Source: Aaosphaeria pasadenensis
Lineage: Eukaryota > Ascomycota > Dothideomycetes > Pleosporales
Length of the DNA: 64,000 nucleotides
Direction of reading: 5' to 3'
NCBI GenBank assembly: GCA_022813625.1
Contig: JAKLMB010000033.1
Span: 248,001-312,000, forward strand
Position numbers and translations under genes: made by a program
The notes under the pieces: generated by a model
Told to the model about the DNA's origin: nothing
What the model saw: only the letters and a program-made list of their open reading frames with translations
The model's database searches: none
Shown here: piece by piece, positions 45,252 to 57,297 of the stretch
How the letters are laid out: every line of letters begins with the position of its first letter
How positions within the stretch are numbered: the stretch's first letter is position 1

Positions 45252-46994
45252 ATGACCTCACGCAAGCGAGGGCGATCCTGTCCGCCGCCAGTCACAGATG
45301 GCCCTCACCGCAAGAAACAGCGCCTGACGGAGAACGGTCCCGGCCAAACCGCACATCATGATCCACAAGATCTTCTGTATCTCAAGGCCGACCTCGTCAG
45401 GGCTTCGCAAAGGCCACCAATGATGAAAACCGGGCTCGCAGCTTTACCGACAGAATTAATAGACCAAATTTACGATTACTTGCACGCAAGTAGTAGCATT
45501 GGCGATGGTAGGCCGGATAGCAGAGTACGGAGAGTGGCAGCGATGCGAGAAGTATGTTGGAAAACCGGCGACAATCGAGAAAAGGATCTCTACAGAACAG
45601 TTCACTTCTGGCTTCACCCTCGAAGTATTGAGAAATTGGTTTGGATATCCTTGAATTTTGCTGGCCAAGTCAAAGAACTAGTCTTGGAAGACGTCATGAT
45701 CGAACCAATCTCTGACTTGGAGGAACGATGGAAAATAGATCCGCCTCTCACTTGGTATGACAGGAAGCAATACTGTACCTGGCGCAAAGCCACTGATTAT
45801 GCTGATCTCGAGTCGGATCGCTATGACATGTACACCAGCTCAGTCGAAGCCATCCTGCGGCTCAAAAACCTTGAAACCTTCAAGTATCACGCAGGATTCC
45901 AGGAAAAGCGTCCAAGCCCACCAACAAGTAAGATTGATCTTTACAAGCTACTACATGTTGACGATTTCGACGATGTTGGAAAGCTTTTTGAATATCGGCA
46001 GCGAATCTGGGCACAGCGTGGGTCGGGCATCATCTTCCGGACTCCGCACGGCATGGTTACCCGCACGAAAGGTATTGATGCCTTCCATTTCTTCTTCCAC
46101 TACGCAAGCAATTATCTGGACAAGCTTGAAGTCATGTCGATCACTACTAATGACAACGGGAGCCCGCTGAGCCCAAGTTTGATTTTGTTCGGTATCGAAG
46201 CCTCGCAGATTTTCGACAGAATCAAGATCCTCGAAATTCTACATTTTGCACGGGGGACAACGAATTATTGGAATTTCGGTTTCAGTCTCTCCAGTGATGT
46301 TAAATATCTCTGTAGGCCTGCCGGTCGAGCTTTCGGACGCGTCCAAGTGTTGAGACTCAAGGGTGCGTCTTTGCACATATATGAGGCAATACAGCTCCGA
46401 GGGTTAGGTTCGAAGAGAGAAAACTGTCTGGCACTTCCATCCCTGAAGCGCATGGAGCTGGAGAACGTCATACTCCGCCCAAGCTCTCTGAAGTGGCTAT
46501 ACGATATGAAAATCCACGTCTGGATCCATAACGCTGTGCACGAAGCCTTCGTCCCGTGGGAAGTGCCGCCTCCCAGAATATCGACCAAGGCCAGTGTACG
46601 CCTCACCGGACTGCACATAGGTAGCTCCAAAGTGTCCTCGCGTGTCGTCAAGCTCCGTGACAAACGCATCCGCCTGGGTGGTTGGCAAATTGGTGCGTGG
46701 ATCATCGCCGAAAACAGACAGGATGCACGAGCGAGCTTGGAGTGCCACGCTGCATCGTTTGGCATGGCTGGATCGCTGCACAACTATCCTGCAGGAAAGA
46801 TTCCCTACCTAAACACCCATGAGGTAGACCGGCTCATCCGCCGCGAGAGACCGTTCATTCCCCGTTTCATCGTGCCTTACAACCTGTACACCTGGCGCGC
46901 GAGAGATACTTGCGATCACAAGCCCCGGAGAGGAATGGGCCCGAAGCTGAAGGTGCGGGAAAGGTCGCCGCTTATGAAGGCATGGCCAACGTAG
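45252..46994 (+). CDS. F-box-like protein
   Basis: 580 aa, single exon. The open frame starts at a TTG (45156), but the first ATG is at 45252 (MTSRKRGRSCPPP). The N-terminus is basic with a possible nuclear localisation signal (RKRGR, HRKKQR). At about residues 58-95 lies an F-box-like helix pair, GLAALPTELIDQIYDYLHA, the usual start of mould F-box proteins that bind Skp1. The remainder is leucine- and tryptophan-rich with irregular leucine-rich segments (LRLKNLETFKYHAG, LDKLEVMSITTND, VQVLRLKGASL, LPSLKRMELENVILRP), consistent with a substrate-binding repeat domain. Role in SCF ubiquitin ligases is inferred from the domain only; no substrate is known. The basic C-terminus ends KVRERSPLMKAWPT. 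Confidence 0.78.
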   Translation: MTSRKRGRSCPPPVTDGPHRKKQRLTENGPGQTAHHDPQDLLYLKADLVRASQRPPMMKTGLAALPTELIDQIYDYLHASSSIGDGRPDSRVRRVAAMREVCWKTGDNREKDLYRTVHFWLHPRSIEKLVWISLNFAGQVKELVLEDVMIEPISDLEERWKIDPPLTWYDRKQYCTWRKATDYADLESDRYDMYTSSVEAILRLKNLETFKYHAGFQEKRPSPPTSKIDLYKLLHVDDFDDVGKLFEYRQRIWAQRGSGIIFRTPHGMVTRTKGIDAFHFFFHYASNYLDKLEVMSITTNDNGSPLSPSLILFGIEASQIFDRIKILEILHFARGTTNYWNFGFSLSSDVKYLCRPAGRAFGRVQVLRLKGASLHIYEAIQLRGLGSKRENCLALPSLKRMELENVILRPSSLKWLYDMKIHVWIHNAVHEAFVPWEVPPPRISTKASVRLTGLHIGSSKVSSRVVKLRDKRIRLGGWQIGAWIIAENRQDARASLECHAASFGMAGSLHNYPAGKIPYLNTHEVDRLIRRERPFIPRFIVPYNLYTWRARDTCDHKPRRGMGPKLKVRERSPLMKAWPT

Positions 46995-48084
46995 CATCGG
47001 TATCCGCTTCATCCAGACGGGTACCGTGACTGGAGTCGAAGTTGACCGTAGCTATCTCGTAACGAATGGACAGATAATTCTTATCGTGTGATACACTGTT
47101 CTTCATATACGTTTGATGTCTTCATTTAATCGCTTGCTGTTCATCAAAGCATAAATCCCGTGTACACTTCTTTCTCCCTTTCTGTCAAGACACAATCAGA
47201 AAACTTAATGTACATACTATCACCGTAACAAACAGACGAATCTACAAGCACCACGTCCAAAAAGAGGTGCAGACGCGCAACTACCTCAATTATCCTCCCC
47301 CAGGAACAGCCCAATGGACAAACCAACCGACTCATACCAAACTAATCACTCGTTACTGAAACAAGCAAATCTCATTAAATGAGACTCCCTGCGATCGGAT
47401 GGCTGCACGCGCGGGATGGATGGGCAGGCAGGGCGAACGAACGAGCGGGGAACCCGGTGCGCTGGGCCTGGGGCTGGGCTGGGGTCTTGTCTTCCGTCAC
47501 ACGGCAACGGAACCGGCTGTGTGGATAGGCAGGCGGGCATGGCGGGTGAAGATCGATTTTCTCTGGACCCTGAGATCGAATGGTTGGTACATGGTGGAAT
47601 GTGGGCAAGGGTCTTGTGTCTGATGTCGTGTGTAGGTGCGAGTGAGGACATGGCGTCATGACGTTATGCATCTGTTCCTACTGTCACGGGTATCACGAAC
47701 GTTGCAAATCGAGGGATTTCACTGTTTTCGAACACGTGGAAGGCACAGTAACGTCACGATATATGGTTTCAAGGACGCGCATGTATGGATAAGAATGGAA
47801 ACATTTTTGGGGGTATTCTGGAGAGTACGTGTGTACACATGATCATATATACAGGTCGTGCAGAAAGACATACGTCGCGATAAGGGGGAGGTGATGTTGT
47901 ATATATATGTAAAAAATTGGATATATAGTATTTTCAAATAATCATGCTGGCGCGGTTTCTCAAATGTTTGGGATGAGAAAACACGCGGCCGCAGAGATTG
48001 ACCACCTGGTGGTTTTTTGAAAATTGGGAGAAAAGGAGCATAAACAACGATCTGAGGCAGGTAGAAAATCTCTGGAGAGAGACT
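46995..48084. other. Spacer between convergent genes
   Basis: 3' flanks of the F-box-like gene and of the permease gene. The region 47400-47650 is GC-richer and open in several frames but shows no family resemblance. Confidence 0.5.
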
Positions 48085-50056
48085 CTACTTGGAGTGGTGG
48101 CTGGCCACACTGGCGCGGCGCACCTCCTGCAGGACTGCGTCCTCGTGGACGGGAGGGCCCTGGTAGTTCTTCTTGCCCCAGACGAAGTACCATACGGTGG
48201 CGACGAGGAAGAAGGCGGCGAAGACGACGGAAGCGTAGTTCATAAACTCTGCAACGACGGGGATGGCTGTTGGCATACAGAAAAGAGGGATGGCAAGGGC
48301 AGACCAGGCTGGGAGATTGTTAGTAGATTGCAAAAAAGGAGAATGGTGAGCAAACACATACCAAGAGAAATAACGTTGCAGAAGACACCCAACTTTCCAA
48401 GGAAGAAGTTGCCCTCGCGGAGAGCCTCGCGCTTGTTGACCAGAGACACGGCAATCGGGCAGGCATAGCTCAAGGTCAAGCAAATGACACCAACACCAGA
48501 GAAGGCGTTGAAAGCCGCAGAGCTACCGAAGTAGATCAAACCCAGAATGAGCTGGACAGCCATGCTGAGCATCATTGCGTTCAAGGGCACGTCAAGCTTG
48601 ACGTTGACGGTCTTCCACCACTGAGATCCGGGAATGGCACCGTCACGTGCAAAAGCCCAAGTGCATCGCGAGGCAGCGGTAGTGCAAGCAACACCGCAGA
48701 GAAGACCGAGAACGAGCAAGGGCACGAGCAAGGCGAAAGTTCCACCGGCCGAGCCGACGGCACTCTTGATGATGATGGGAACGGGCTGGCCCGAGGCGAG
48801 CGCTGCGAGCATGGCTTGGTCGGGCATGACGAAGACGAGTGGGATCAAGAAAGCGAGACCAGCAAGAGTGTTGATAACGATGGTAGCGACCATAGCCTTG
48901 GGCACCTGGGTGGCAGGCTGTTGGACTTCTTCGCACATCCTACAGTAAGGGTAAGCATTTTGTTCACATAGGGACGAAACAATACCGTGTTAAACCGCAT
49001 TGGGGAAGAGGTCGCGTGGGGTCTGAAGATCAAGAGGTTGCTTGGGATCTGCTGGGGGCTTGCTGGGGCTGCTGCATGGGACTTGCTGCAAGGGAAGAAG
49101 GAAACGGTCTGTAGTTGCTAGGGAGGCTCACGAGATGATCATTCCGGTAGACGAGGTTGCGTAGGCGGCGTGGAGGAGACCGACACAGAAAGACCAACCA
49201 GGGGTCCAGCCCGAGTTGCTCGCGTCAAATTCACCAAAAACATAGGCGGCGTCGTGGCGACCATTCTTAGCAATGGCAAGGATGCACACAATGATGCAGA
49301 TCAATCCAGCGAAAGTCCAAAAGATGGCAAAGGTCTATGTAAAGGGTAAGTAACGATGCGCTTGTGAGAGTTTGGAGCATTGGTAGGGGTTTTTCTCACA
49401 TCCAACCAGGGCAACCACTTGTTTCCGAGCGCAGAGATGGCATTGGTCAACAGAGTAATTCCCAAGAAAATAAGATACACCTGGTAGGGCTCGGCTGCGA
49501 AGATTCCAACCTCGGGATCGCCAAAGACGTTGAGGCAGGCGCCCAAGAACAGAGCAGTGGCGAAGTTCACGGCGAGGGTAATGGTGATGTTGCCAACGAC
49601 AAAGGCCCATCCGCAGATCCAGGATATGATCCTACGGTAGGAGGCAGGTGCAAGCATGAAGGTCTGGTAGTAGACACCACCGGATGTGGGGTAGACGGAG
49701 GTGATTTCACCAAGGGACGCAGCGACGCAGAGAATGATGAGAGAAACGAGGACCCATCCCCAGATAATGCCAACGGGACCGCTGGCAATAACGGGGTAGA
49801 CAAGGGTGGTAGAGAGACCGTATGGGATAGAGGCGAGGACGAAGGACATGAAGGCGACCTGGAGGGTGGAGCGCGATCTCACGAGTTCAGACTTGTAACC
49901 CATGGCAGCCAGAAGGTCGTCGGCAGAGTGTCGATCAGACTCTTCGAGGTTGCCTGCCTTGACCTTGCCTGAGTTGCGACGGTGGATATCATTTTCGGCG
50001 AAATGCGCATCGGATTGGGTGCCATAGAACTGGCCTTTGGAGGCTTCCTCGGCCAT
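48085..50056 (-). CDS. APC-superfamily amino acid permease (GABA/choline type)
   Basis: Four exons, 49400-50056, 49132-49334, 48362-48939 and 48085-48308, all GT-AG and in phase; 553 aa. About 70 hydrophilic N-terminal residues are followed by roughly twelve membrane segments. Family features include FVLASIPYGLSTTLVYPVIA, the SLGEITSVYPTSGGVYYQ block that ends the second helix pair, GWAFVVGNITITLAVNF, the MCEEVQQPATQVPKAM loop (the EE...P motif of amino acid/choline transporters) and FARDGAIPGS. The tail is hydrophilic (KKNYQGPPVHEDAVLQEV). It resembles the Uga4/Hnm1-type branch (GABA, choline or polyamine uptake); the exact substrate cannot be told. Intron 2 is long for this window, 192 nt. 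The 5' leader is strongly purine-rich on the + strand, i.e. C/T-rich in the transcript. Confidence 0.92.
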
Positions 50057-52110
50057 GGTTGCGGTCGCTTGTGGGAGACGGGACGAAAGGTCGATGGGCG
50101 ATGGGCGATGTGGAGGTGATGTGGAGGGAGAGGAAGGGTAGAGGGAGGCTCAAAATGAAGGGAGGGAGAAGGGAATGAGAGGAAGGAGGTGGAGAGGAAG
50201 GGAGAGAGGGAAAGAGAGAGTATGTATGTACGAGATTTGAAGCAAAAGAATTGTGTATGCAGGGCTGGGGATGTCAGAGACTTGTAGTCGTTGTTGGTAT
50301 CTGCCAGGTGACGCACTGGTCAAGGATCCCCTAGTCCCGATTGGGAAAGTATGTCTCTCTAGCGTGAGTGAATGGAAACTTGGCAGGCGATGTCCGAGAA
50401 GAGTTTGACCTCGACGGCCAACACACTGGGAGAGGGTAGCGTTTACGGTAATACACACTTAAATGCCCAGTATTGATTGGCTGAATCTACTGTAACTTGG
50501 TAGGGGGAACTCGACCGAGAATAGGCGCAATTAGCTGGACATGTGGGCGTCGGCATGGGCGTGGGCATGGCATGGAACGGGCATGGGGCATCAGCATGGG
50601 CGTCGGCGAGCATGGACCCCATGGACCCAGGCCAGGGAGCGGATATGAGCCGATGCGAACAATTGGAAAAAAGCGCGCGGTCCTGTTACTCCTGTATGGC
50701 CTGTATGGAGGGAGAGACGACCAAATCTGCTGTAACAGTGGGGTAACCTGGTAGTCTGGTAGACAATCGGTCCGCCCGGGGAATTGGACAACCGTCGACA
50801 TTGGTCCCATTGTCACCCCCCCTTCTCCCTCTCACTCCACTCCGCCTCTCCTCTAGGAGTACAGTATTTCTCGGCCAACAAAATCTAACCCTGTTCAAGC
50901 AAAAACTAGAGGCGTTAGTATAAGGAGAAGTTCAGGCCAAGTCCATTGTTTCGCGACGCAGAGTTTTCGAGGCGAGGGAGGGAAGCCTCGGCTGTGGCGT
51001 CTTTCGTACTCAGTTTGTGGCATGGTTGTTCGAGGGGAGTACCACACCAATCGCATTTAGGTGCCAACATGTGAGAGGTCGAGGAGGGCCTCTCCAATGT
51101 CTCCATAGGTTCAGATACTCGATGCGTGCGTCGATGGTGGTTTGGTGGCGCACGGAGCACGAGAGCCTTTCCATGGTAGTACAGAAATCGGTGCTGACCG
51201 CAGAGCAGACAGGCTCGCGCAGACAACGGAGACGCCGGGGAGTAGAGATTTGCAGCAAATCTGTGGTAGACGCTGTACAACCAACGATAGGATAGATAAA
51301 TCGCTCCCTGCATGGCACCCTCGTGGGAAAGGTCATCGTCCGGTACACAGCAGGACGGACCTGTCTATCATCGGCTGCCAACCGCAACAACCGCGGCCAA
51401 TGGTGAGGCTCGTATCCAAGTCTTACTGGTGAACATGTCGTCGGATAAGGGCCATTGGCTGATGAGGCGAGTACGAGACCAAGCTGGAGGAAAGTTCTGC
51501 GCATACAGGCATAATGCCGTGTGCCGTTGAAAAGAAGTAGTCAACTCCGATGGTTGAGGATTTTGAAATCATAGCCAAGAGAGCAATGTTCTCTGTCGAC
51601 AACCCTAACGCTGAATCTGTATATTGGTAGAACGAAGGATTTAGACGCAGGAGTATTGGAGTAATAGTTACGGAGTAGTTATCGGTGAATTGATGTGGCT
51701 GTGGTGTGGTTGTGGTGTCGCGTGAGTTGAGGCTGATGAGGTTCAGTTTAGGTTTGCGGATCATCCATTATTCCCCTTTTCCCTTTCCATCCCATCATCC
51801 CATCGCCGTAATCGAACACTGACGACATGTCGCTGTCCTGTCACTCTTCTTTATTGGTGTAACCGATTACCGCCCACGCCCTACCGGTGATTTGCATTGC
51901 TTACGTAGAACCGAAGATTCCCATGATCACAAAACAACAATTAATTCATAAACAAAAAGTACATAGGTAGTCTGGAGGACTTGGTGAGTAACATCACAGA
52001 AGACAAGAACCCCCAATTACTAATAGAGCCTCCTCTATCATCTGTTCTCCTTTCTTCTCTAATTGCCCCTCCCCCTCCCCCTCATTTTCGGAAAGTAAGG
52101 CCAGGACACG
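50057..52110. other. 2 kb spacer between divergent permease and dehydrogenase genes
   Basis: Promoters of both genes must lie here. Two overlapping minus-strand frames (51010-51504 and 50915-51313) are long enough to notice but show no family resemblance. Nothing else recognised. Confidence 0.45.
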
Positions 52111-53299
52111 ATGCATCATCATATCGTCGCCATTGAACGGGTCCATCAACCTCTCCCAGACACATTCGACTTCCCTCACACACTCACCACTTACCACCGC
52201 ACCGACCCATCCCAATTGGCAGAACGTCTACGCGATGCTACCATCCTCATCGTGACTATCGTCAAAATACCCGCCGAGGTATTGGATCCCGATGTAACGC
52301 CGAACCTACGTCTCATCGCTATCATGGCGACCGGCACCGACCCAGTCGATCTTGAGGCTGCCCGCGCTCGTGGCATTCGCGTCACCAACACCCCTGCTGC
52401 CAATATTGATGCTGTCTCCGAGCATGCGCTTAGTCTGTACTTCGCCGCACGGAGACGCACCGTGATCCTTGATGCTGCGACCAGGGCCGTGCCGAGCGAG
52501 TGGAAGGCGAAGAACTCCCTGACCCAACGGCTACGTTTCGGGGACGGCAAGCCGCCATTGACTTGCGGGGATGAAGTCTTGGGTATCGTGGGTTACGGCG
52601 GTCTAGGTATGTATGCTCATCGTTATCATTTCTGCGACATTGTTTGAACTTGTTACAATGTCTACATTACATTGTCCAAGGACCGGCCCGTTGTATTGTT
52701 GCAACGGATGATTGACGAGCCCTGTAGGGAAGCGAGTTGCAACGCTCGGCCGCGCATTGGGCATGCAAGTGCTCGTCGCTGCACGCAAGAACGCTACTCC
52801 ATCTGCATCTTCTACTGCTACAGCGATTGATAATGGCAATGCACCATCCCTGGAGAATGCTCTTGCACCGCCTGCAACGGCAGCTGCACCCGACGAGAGC
52901 CGCATCCCTTTCGACCAGGTCCTGCGGCGCAGTACCGTCCTTGTTCTATGCCTGCCGCGCACACCAGAAACCATAGATCTCATCTCTGCAGCAGAACTCG
53001 CCGCCATGTCTCCCTATGCCGTGCTCATCAATATAGCACGGGGTGGTATCGTCAACGAGGCCGCCGTGGTCAAAGCACTCAAGGCCGACCAGATCGCAGG
53101 CTACGCCACAGATGTCTTCGAGACAGAGCCTGTCGAGGAGGACAGCCCGCTACTGTCTGAAGAGGCGAAGGCCCTTAACATCACATTGAGCCCCCATCTG
53201 GCCTGGTTCTCCCAGCGCACCCTCACCAATCTCGGCCAGATTTTGAAGACTACCGTCGAAGCGTGGGTCAAGGGCGACCCCATCAACGTCATCGTATGA
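52111..53299 (+). CDS. D-isomer-specific 2-hydroxyacid dehydrogenase (glycerate dehydrogenase-like)
   Basis: NAD(P)-dependent oxidoreductase that interconverts D-2-hydroxyacids and 2-oxoacids. Two exons, 52111-52606 and 52728-53299, with a 121-nt intron; 355 aa. The intron splits the nucleotide-binding loop: exon 1 ends in GIVGYGGL and exon 2 begins GKRVATLGRALGM, together the Rossmann GxGxxG. The catalytic residues are visible: Arg in INIARGGIVNEAA, Glu in ATDVFETEP and His in LSPHLAWFS. A Pro/Ala/Ser-rich insertion follows the Rossmann start (residues about 187-215), where relatives are shorter. The substrate (glycerate, hydroxypyruvate, glyoxylate or another) cannot be read from sequence. 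The first residues MHHHIVAIERVHQPLP fit a natural start. Confidence 0.93.
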
Positions 53300-54722
53300 G
53301 CCTCCACTACTCCTCGCTGTTTACCTAACGGGGCCCCGAATGCGGTTTTTCTGTTTCGCCATTAGGCTGCGTGGTATTGCTCGTAGCCACTCGTGGGCGA
53401 CGATCTCTTCTAGCGGGTGTTCTAGCGTCCGCCGTCGTTGTAGGCACCCCATTATTTGTGCCTACACGGGTGGCTGAAATTGGAATCGAAGCAGAAAGAT
53501 CGTGAAACGTAAAAAAGGCGCAAGGCCACCTGCGGAACCTCGCATTCGACAGTAAAATTGCATGCCCTTAGTGCCGCAGCAGAGAATGGGTTGAGGTTTC
53601 AAGAGCAGCGCTGCATCTACAACACAATCGTAAAACGCGCATGAGCCACCCAGGGACACAGACGTTTAGAAGTAAATTTTTTATAGAAGCAATTCTCAAA
53701 GCGACAAGTTTAGCGATGAATTGATACCAAAGTAACAACAACCTACATTTTTTTACTTTTTCTGTTTGAACGAGAAAACCACTACGCAAATGCATGCACA
53801 CGTAGGTGGCTGGACTAGCTGGCCGTAGCGGTCTCTGTGGAGTACATTACTCGTACATACGAGGTGCGAGGAATATGTGCATACAAATAGTTATCCTACA
53901 AATTATGACCTAACCCCTTTTCGTCCAACGACTCCATTCGGTAGTCAGTACACAGTATAAACAATTAATTAATTATCATGCTATGTACACGGTAGTTATT
54001 ATTACCATGTATTCTGCAAGACTGCAACGTCGTTACTGGGAATACAGATTCCGTAGAATGGCACCGTGAGGCGCTTCCTTGCTCGCTGTTATGCCGCTGT
54101 CGTCTTACGTACAACAGACTGCTATCGCTTAATCGACTCTTTTCATCACAGTATACATGCTTAGAAAAGGAATGGTATACGTAGTCTCGCACTCAGAGCA
54201 CTACTACAACAACAATAACAACAACATATTATCGTTACATCCCCCCATCATCCCCACAGGAATGGAATAGTTTGCAAATATCTACAATAATTATCTGTCT
54301 GCTATGATCCTGCTGGCCCCACTCAGGTGTTGCGAATGAATCTGACTTGACGATTCAGATACCCTAAGACATCAGTTGATGTAGTGTTGAGCCCACGAAC
54401 TTGTATACTTGTTCGTGAATTGAGCGTTCGAAGTTGTGGGGAAAGCTGAGTCAAGTTACTTTTAGGGAGTTGGATTGTGATGGTTTGAGGTGTGCTTAAT
54501 GCTCGATAATTTATCAGAGTGATAGACCAAGTGCTCAACAATCTATAAAGGCGAATTGATCCAATCCCTTCCCGTATACGAACAATGGAAAATAAAGACT
54601 GAGTCAGCCATTAAGTCTTTTGGAGTTCTTGTCTTGAGTACCGCACGTATAAAAAGAACATTTATAGAGTAGACCCTTACACGGAAAGCCAGTGGATATA
54701 AAGAAAATCGACAATCATCACA
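53300..54722. other. Spacer between convergent genes
   Basis: 3' flanks of the dehydrogenase and exonuclease genes, AT-richer from about 53650. No gene recognised. Confidence 0.5.
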
Positions 54723-55445
54723 TCAACCCCATGGACCAAGAGCCTTATGCGGTCCCTTCGCAACATAACTTGCACTCTTTGACAGTTTGATTCTCTCCGC
54801 CGTCGCCTCCGCCACCTTCCCCTTCCACGCCCGCCCCAGCTTCTGGTCATACAACCTCCAGAGCCTAGGCAAGAATTTCACGTCCTGCGCACAATACTCT
54901 CTGATCTCCTCCTTCAACGGCCTCTCGTTGAAAACTTGATAACTCCCCCCTTCATCTGGTAGGAAAAGCTTCATCCCTGCCTCTTTCGTAGTGAGCCATG
55001 TTTGTCGCTCAGATGCTGTCATGGGGCAGTGTTTCTCGATGCATCTGGACAGGCCATTTACGCAGCGTCGGTTGAACGACCGGGAGGCGTTTTCCATGAG
55101 CTGGATGTCGTGTATGCCCGCGACGCTGATGCCGAAGTGGGCGTACAGAGCGTCGGAGTCATTTCGGATATCGAAGAACGCCTTCGGGATTGCGGCGGAT
55201 TCGAAGATATGTTTTAGGGTTTGGCCGCTGGTGGTGCTGGGAGTCGTGAAGGCTAGGGAGTTGAGGGTGTGGACGTCGATCAGGTGGGTCGTGTCGGTGG
55301 GGAGGACGTAGAGTTGCAGGATTGAGACGCTACCGTGGCGGCAGAGGTTGATGCCTTCGATGTCGACGTAGATTGAGGGTGGGTTGGTGGGGAGGTCGAA
55401 GAGCGAGTCTATGAGGGTTGATATCTTGGTGGGCGTGTCGACCAT
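54723..55445 (-). CDS. DEDDy-type 3'-5' exonuclease domain protein
   Basis: The frame is open up to 55583 but only with a TTG there; the ATG at 55445 (MVDTPTKISTLIDSLF) gives 240 aa and matches where mould Egalitarian-like exonucleases begin. An exon further upstream (ATG near 55716) was considered, but no intron of normal size joins it in phase. Motifs of the DnaQ-like fold are in order: SIYVDIEGINL (exo I, Asp and Glu), KAFFDIRNDSDALYAHFGI (exo II, Asp), and REYCAQDVKFLPRLW (exo III, Tyr and Asp four residues apart). The enzyme would trim nucleic acid from the 3' end with two metal ions. Substrate (RNA or DNA) and compartment are unknown; the domain is most like the ribonuclease D/Egalitarian branch. 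Confidence 0.85.
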   Translation of the reverse strand: MVDTPTKISTLIDSLFDLPTNPPSIYVDIEGINLCRHGSVSILQLYVLPTDTTHLIDVHTLNSLAFTTPSTTSGQTLKHIFESAAIPKAFFDIRNDSDALYAHFGISVAGIHDIQLMENASRSFNRRCVNGLSRCIEKHCPMTASERQTWLTTKEAGMKLFLPDEGGSYQVFNERPLKEEIREYCAQDVKFLPRLWRLYDQKLGRAWKGKVAEATAERIKLSKSASYVAKGPHKALGPWG

Positions 55446-56410
55446 GCCGGTATCAAGAGTTGGGGGCTCTAGTGTAAGTCCATCGAGGGCTACTGCTGCT
55501 TCGTCTGTGGATGAGGTTGAGACATTGACCCCCGTCTTCGCAGTGTCTGTTCTTGCGATACCTGATGTCGGCGTTTGTAGCAACGGATCATCACTTTTCG
55601 GCAGATTACTGGCTCAATGTTACCTTCGATGATTCATACTTATCTCCAGAAGAACGTACTCGTCGGGGAGTTCTATGGTTTTCCTAATCTCCTCACTGCT
55701 GGGGCATAAAGGCATCTTGGAAACGAGGATCACTTTTTTCGTACACATACGCACAATAGCATTTAATTTGATTGTAGACTATGCCCACCGTATTTAAATT
55801 CAAGAAGAGTTTCCTTGAAATTACATACTTCGTTCCAATGGTTCTTGCGACCTACAGAAATCTACATTCCAGCTTGACCGGTAACAGTGTGTAACTGAAG
55901 CACATCAGGCAACAACATAACACGGGCGCTAGAAAGCATTCCTACTGAGAAATTAGGCAAACCAAGAATTTTATAGTAGCAATGTGTATCAAGTCACTGG
56001 ACGGAAAACAAAGATACTTTGATAGTGCTCTTCAAAGGACTTCCTTGACTACACACGGAATGAATGCTTTCACTTTGCGAGAAAGGGGGTTTCCCGCCAT
56101 CAAGCATGGAATCTTGAACTGCCCAACCTTGACACAAAAATCACAGAGAGAATGCAACACTTGTCCAAACTTTCTATTTCGTTCTCGCATGGACGTGCTG
56201 GGGCGCACATGCTTGCAAAGAGTCGGATTCACACTACGAGGAAACACCACCGCATCACGGCTGGTCACATTAGAGATACATTGCATCCTGGATACATCTA
56301 GGGGTCATTATTCGGACAATTTGGTACTTCAATCTAGTCCGTCGGAAGCGAAGCATAAGCCTTCTGGCCTCATGCTGGCTGCAGGCTAATACTAGTAACA
56401 GCCCGAGTAA

Positions 56411-56435
56411 GTGGCTTTCTAGTGAGCAAAGCCAC
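56411..56435. repeat. Short perfect inverted repeat (hairpin)
   Basis: GTGGCTTT at 56411-56418 and AAAGCCAC at 56428-56435 form an 8-bp stem with a 9-base loop. Confidence 0.6.
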
Positions 56436-56470
56436 ATGTATTGTCTAGATGCAAATCCAGACTATACTAC

Positions 56471-56558
56471 CCCGGACAACACTCAAATCTAGTGCGAAAT
56501 GGAACGGTGAATCCCTTATCAGTTCTGTCGTAGGGGGCGGGTAAGGAGGTTGTCCGGG
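56471..56558. repeat. Inverted repeat pair, possible MITE relic
   Basis: CCCGGACAAC at 56471-56480 and its exact complement GTTGTCCGGG at 56549-56558 enclose 68 bases. No matching target-site duplication was found, so a mobile-element origin is only a possibility. Confidence 0.4.
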
Positions 56559-57297
56559 TCCATGTGCGGATCCGACATTGCACTAGCGACCCGGGACACT
56601 ACTAGGGCCCTGCGGAGCAACAAATAAACAACGATAAGCATATCACAACTGACATACCTACCCGCACGCAATTAATTACTGCTTCGAGCATTAGATTGGC
56701 AGGGAGCATATCTACTAGTACGCACGATGTCAACGGGAAGTGGACGTCCATTTTCCGACGGGTTACACGTTGCGACCTACAGTGGCAACATGTTGGAGCT
56801 GGGACCATTATTACATGAGATAGGAGATAGTGATTAGGCCAAATGGCCATGTAGACTGTAGCAGAGGCCCATGCTTGCGCGTCCCTGTTTCCCATCACAC
56901 TCGCTGAAGCTCATAATGGATGGCTGGGTTGGAAGTTAAAAGTTGCGCCATAATTTACATACCAATACCAATACAAATTGAGAAAATGGAATCCAGAATA
57001 AGAGTATTCAACTAGAACACTCTTCATTGTTGAATGCTAGAACAAAGGCGCATCAATTTCCACGAACTTTACCATGACAGGCCTTCACAGTTTAATCGTT
57101 ATGCTTTTAATTATCCTTGAACCCAATAATCTACAAATCATTTCGTGACCAATCAATATCTTTACACTTGAAGTCCATACTTTCCAAGACCATGGCCAAT
57201 GTGCGCTTCCATCGCGTCTGGCCAGAAGAAAGTACCTACTCGACGGTGATGGATTGCAAAGCACCTTCGGCTTGCAAATGCTACCAGTTGCTTGCGA

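Larger units (their letters stand above)
55446..57297. other. 1.85 kb spacer with small inverted repeats
   Basis: Upstream of the exonuclease (-) and downstream of the PHD-type gene (-). The frame at 55982-56389 has no recognised family. Two inverted repeats near 56411 and 56471 are listed separately. Confidence 0.45.

Noticed and set aside
49364..49972. 202-codon + frame opposite the permease
   Set aside because: Asp/Glu/Gly-rich complement of membrane-helix codons; no family resemblance.
50915..51504. Two overlapping minus frames with scattered cysteines
   Set aside because: No family recognised, no ATG-supported exon chain, atypical composition; could be reconsidered with transcripts.
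55590..55720. Possible extra first exon of the exonuclease gene
   Set aside because: Joining it in phase needs an intron of 15 or 27 nt, too short for fungal splicing.
55982..56389. 135-codon + frame starting with ATG
   Set aside because: Chance-length frame in AT-rich spacer without motif or homology that I can see.
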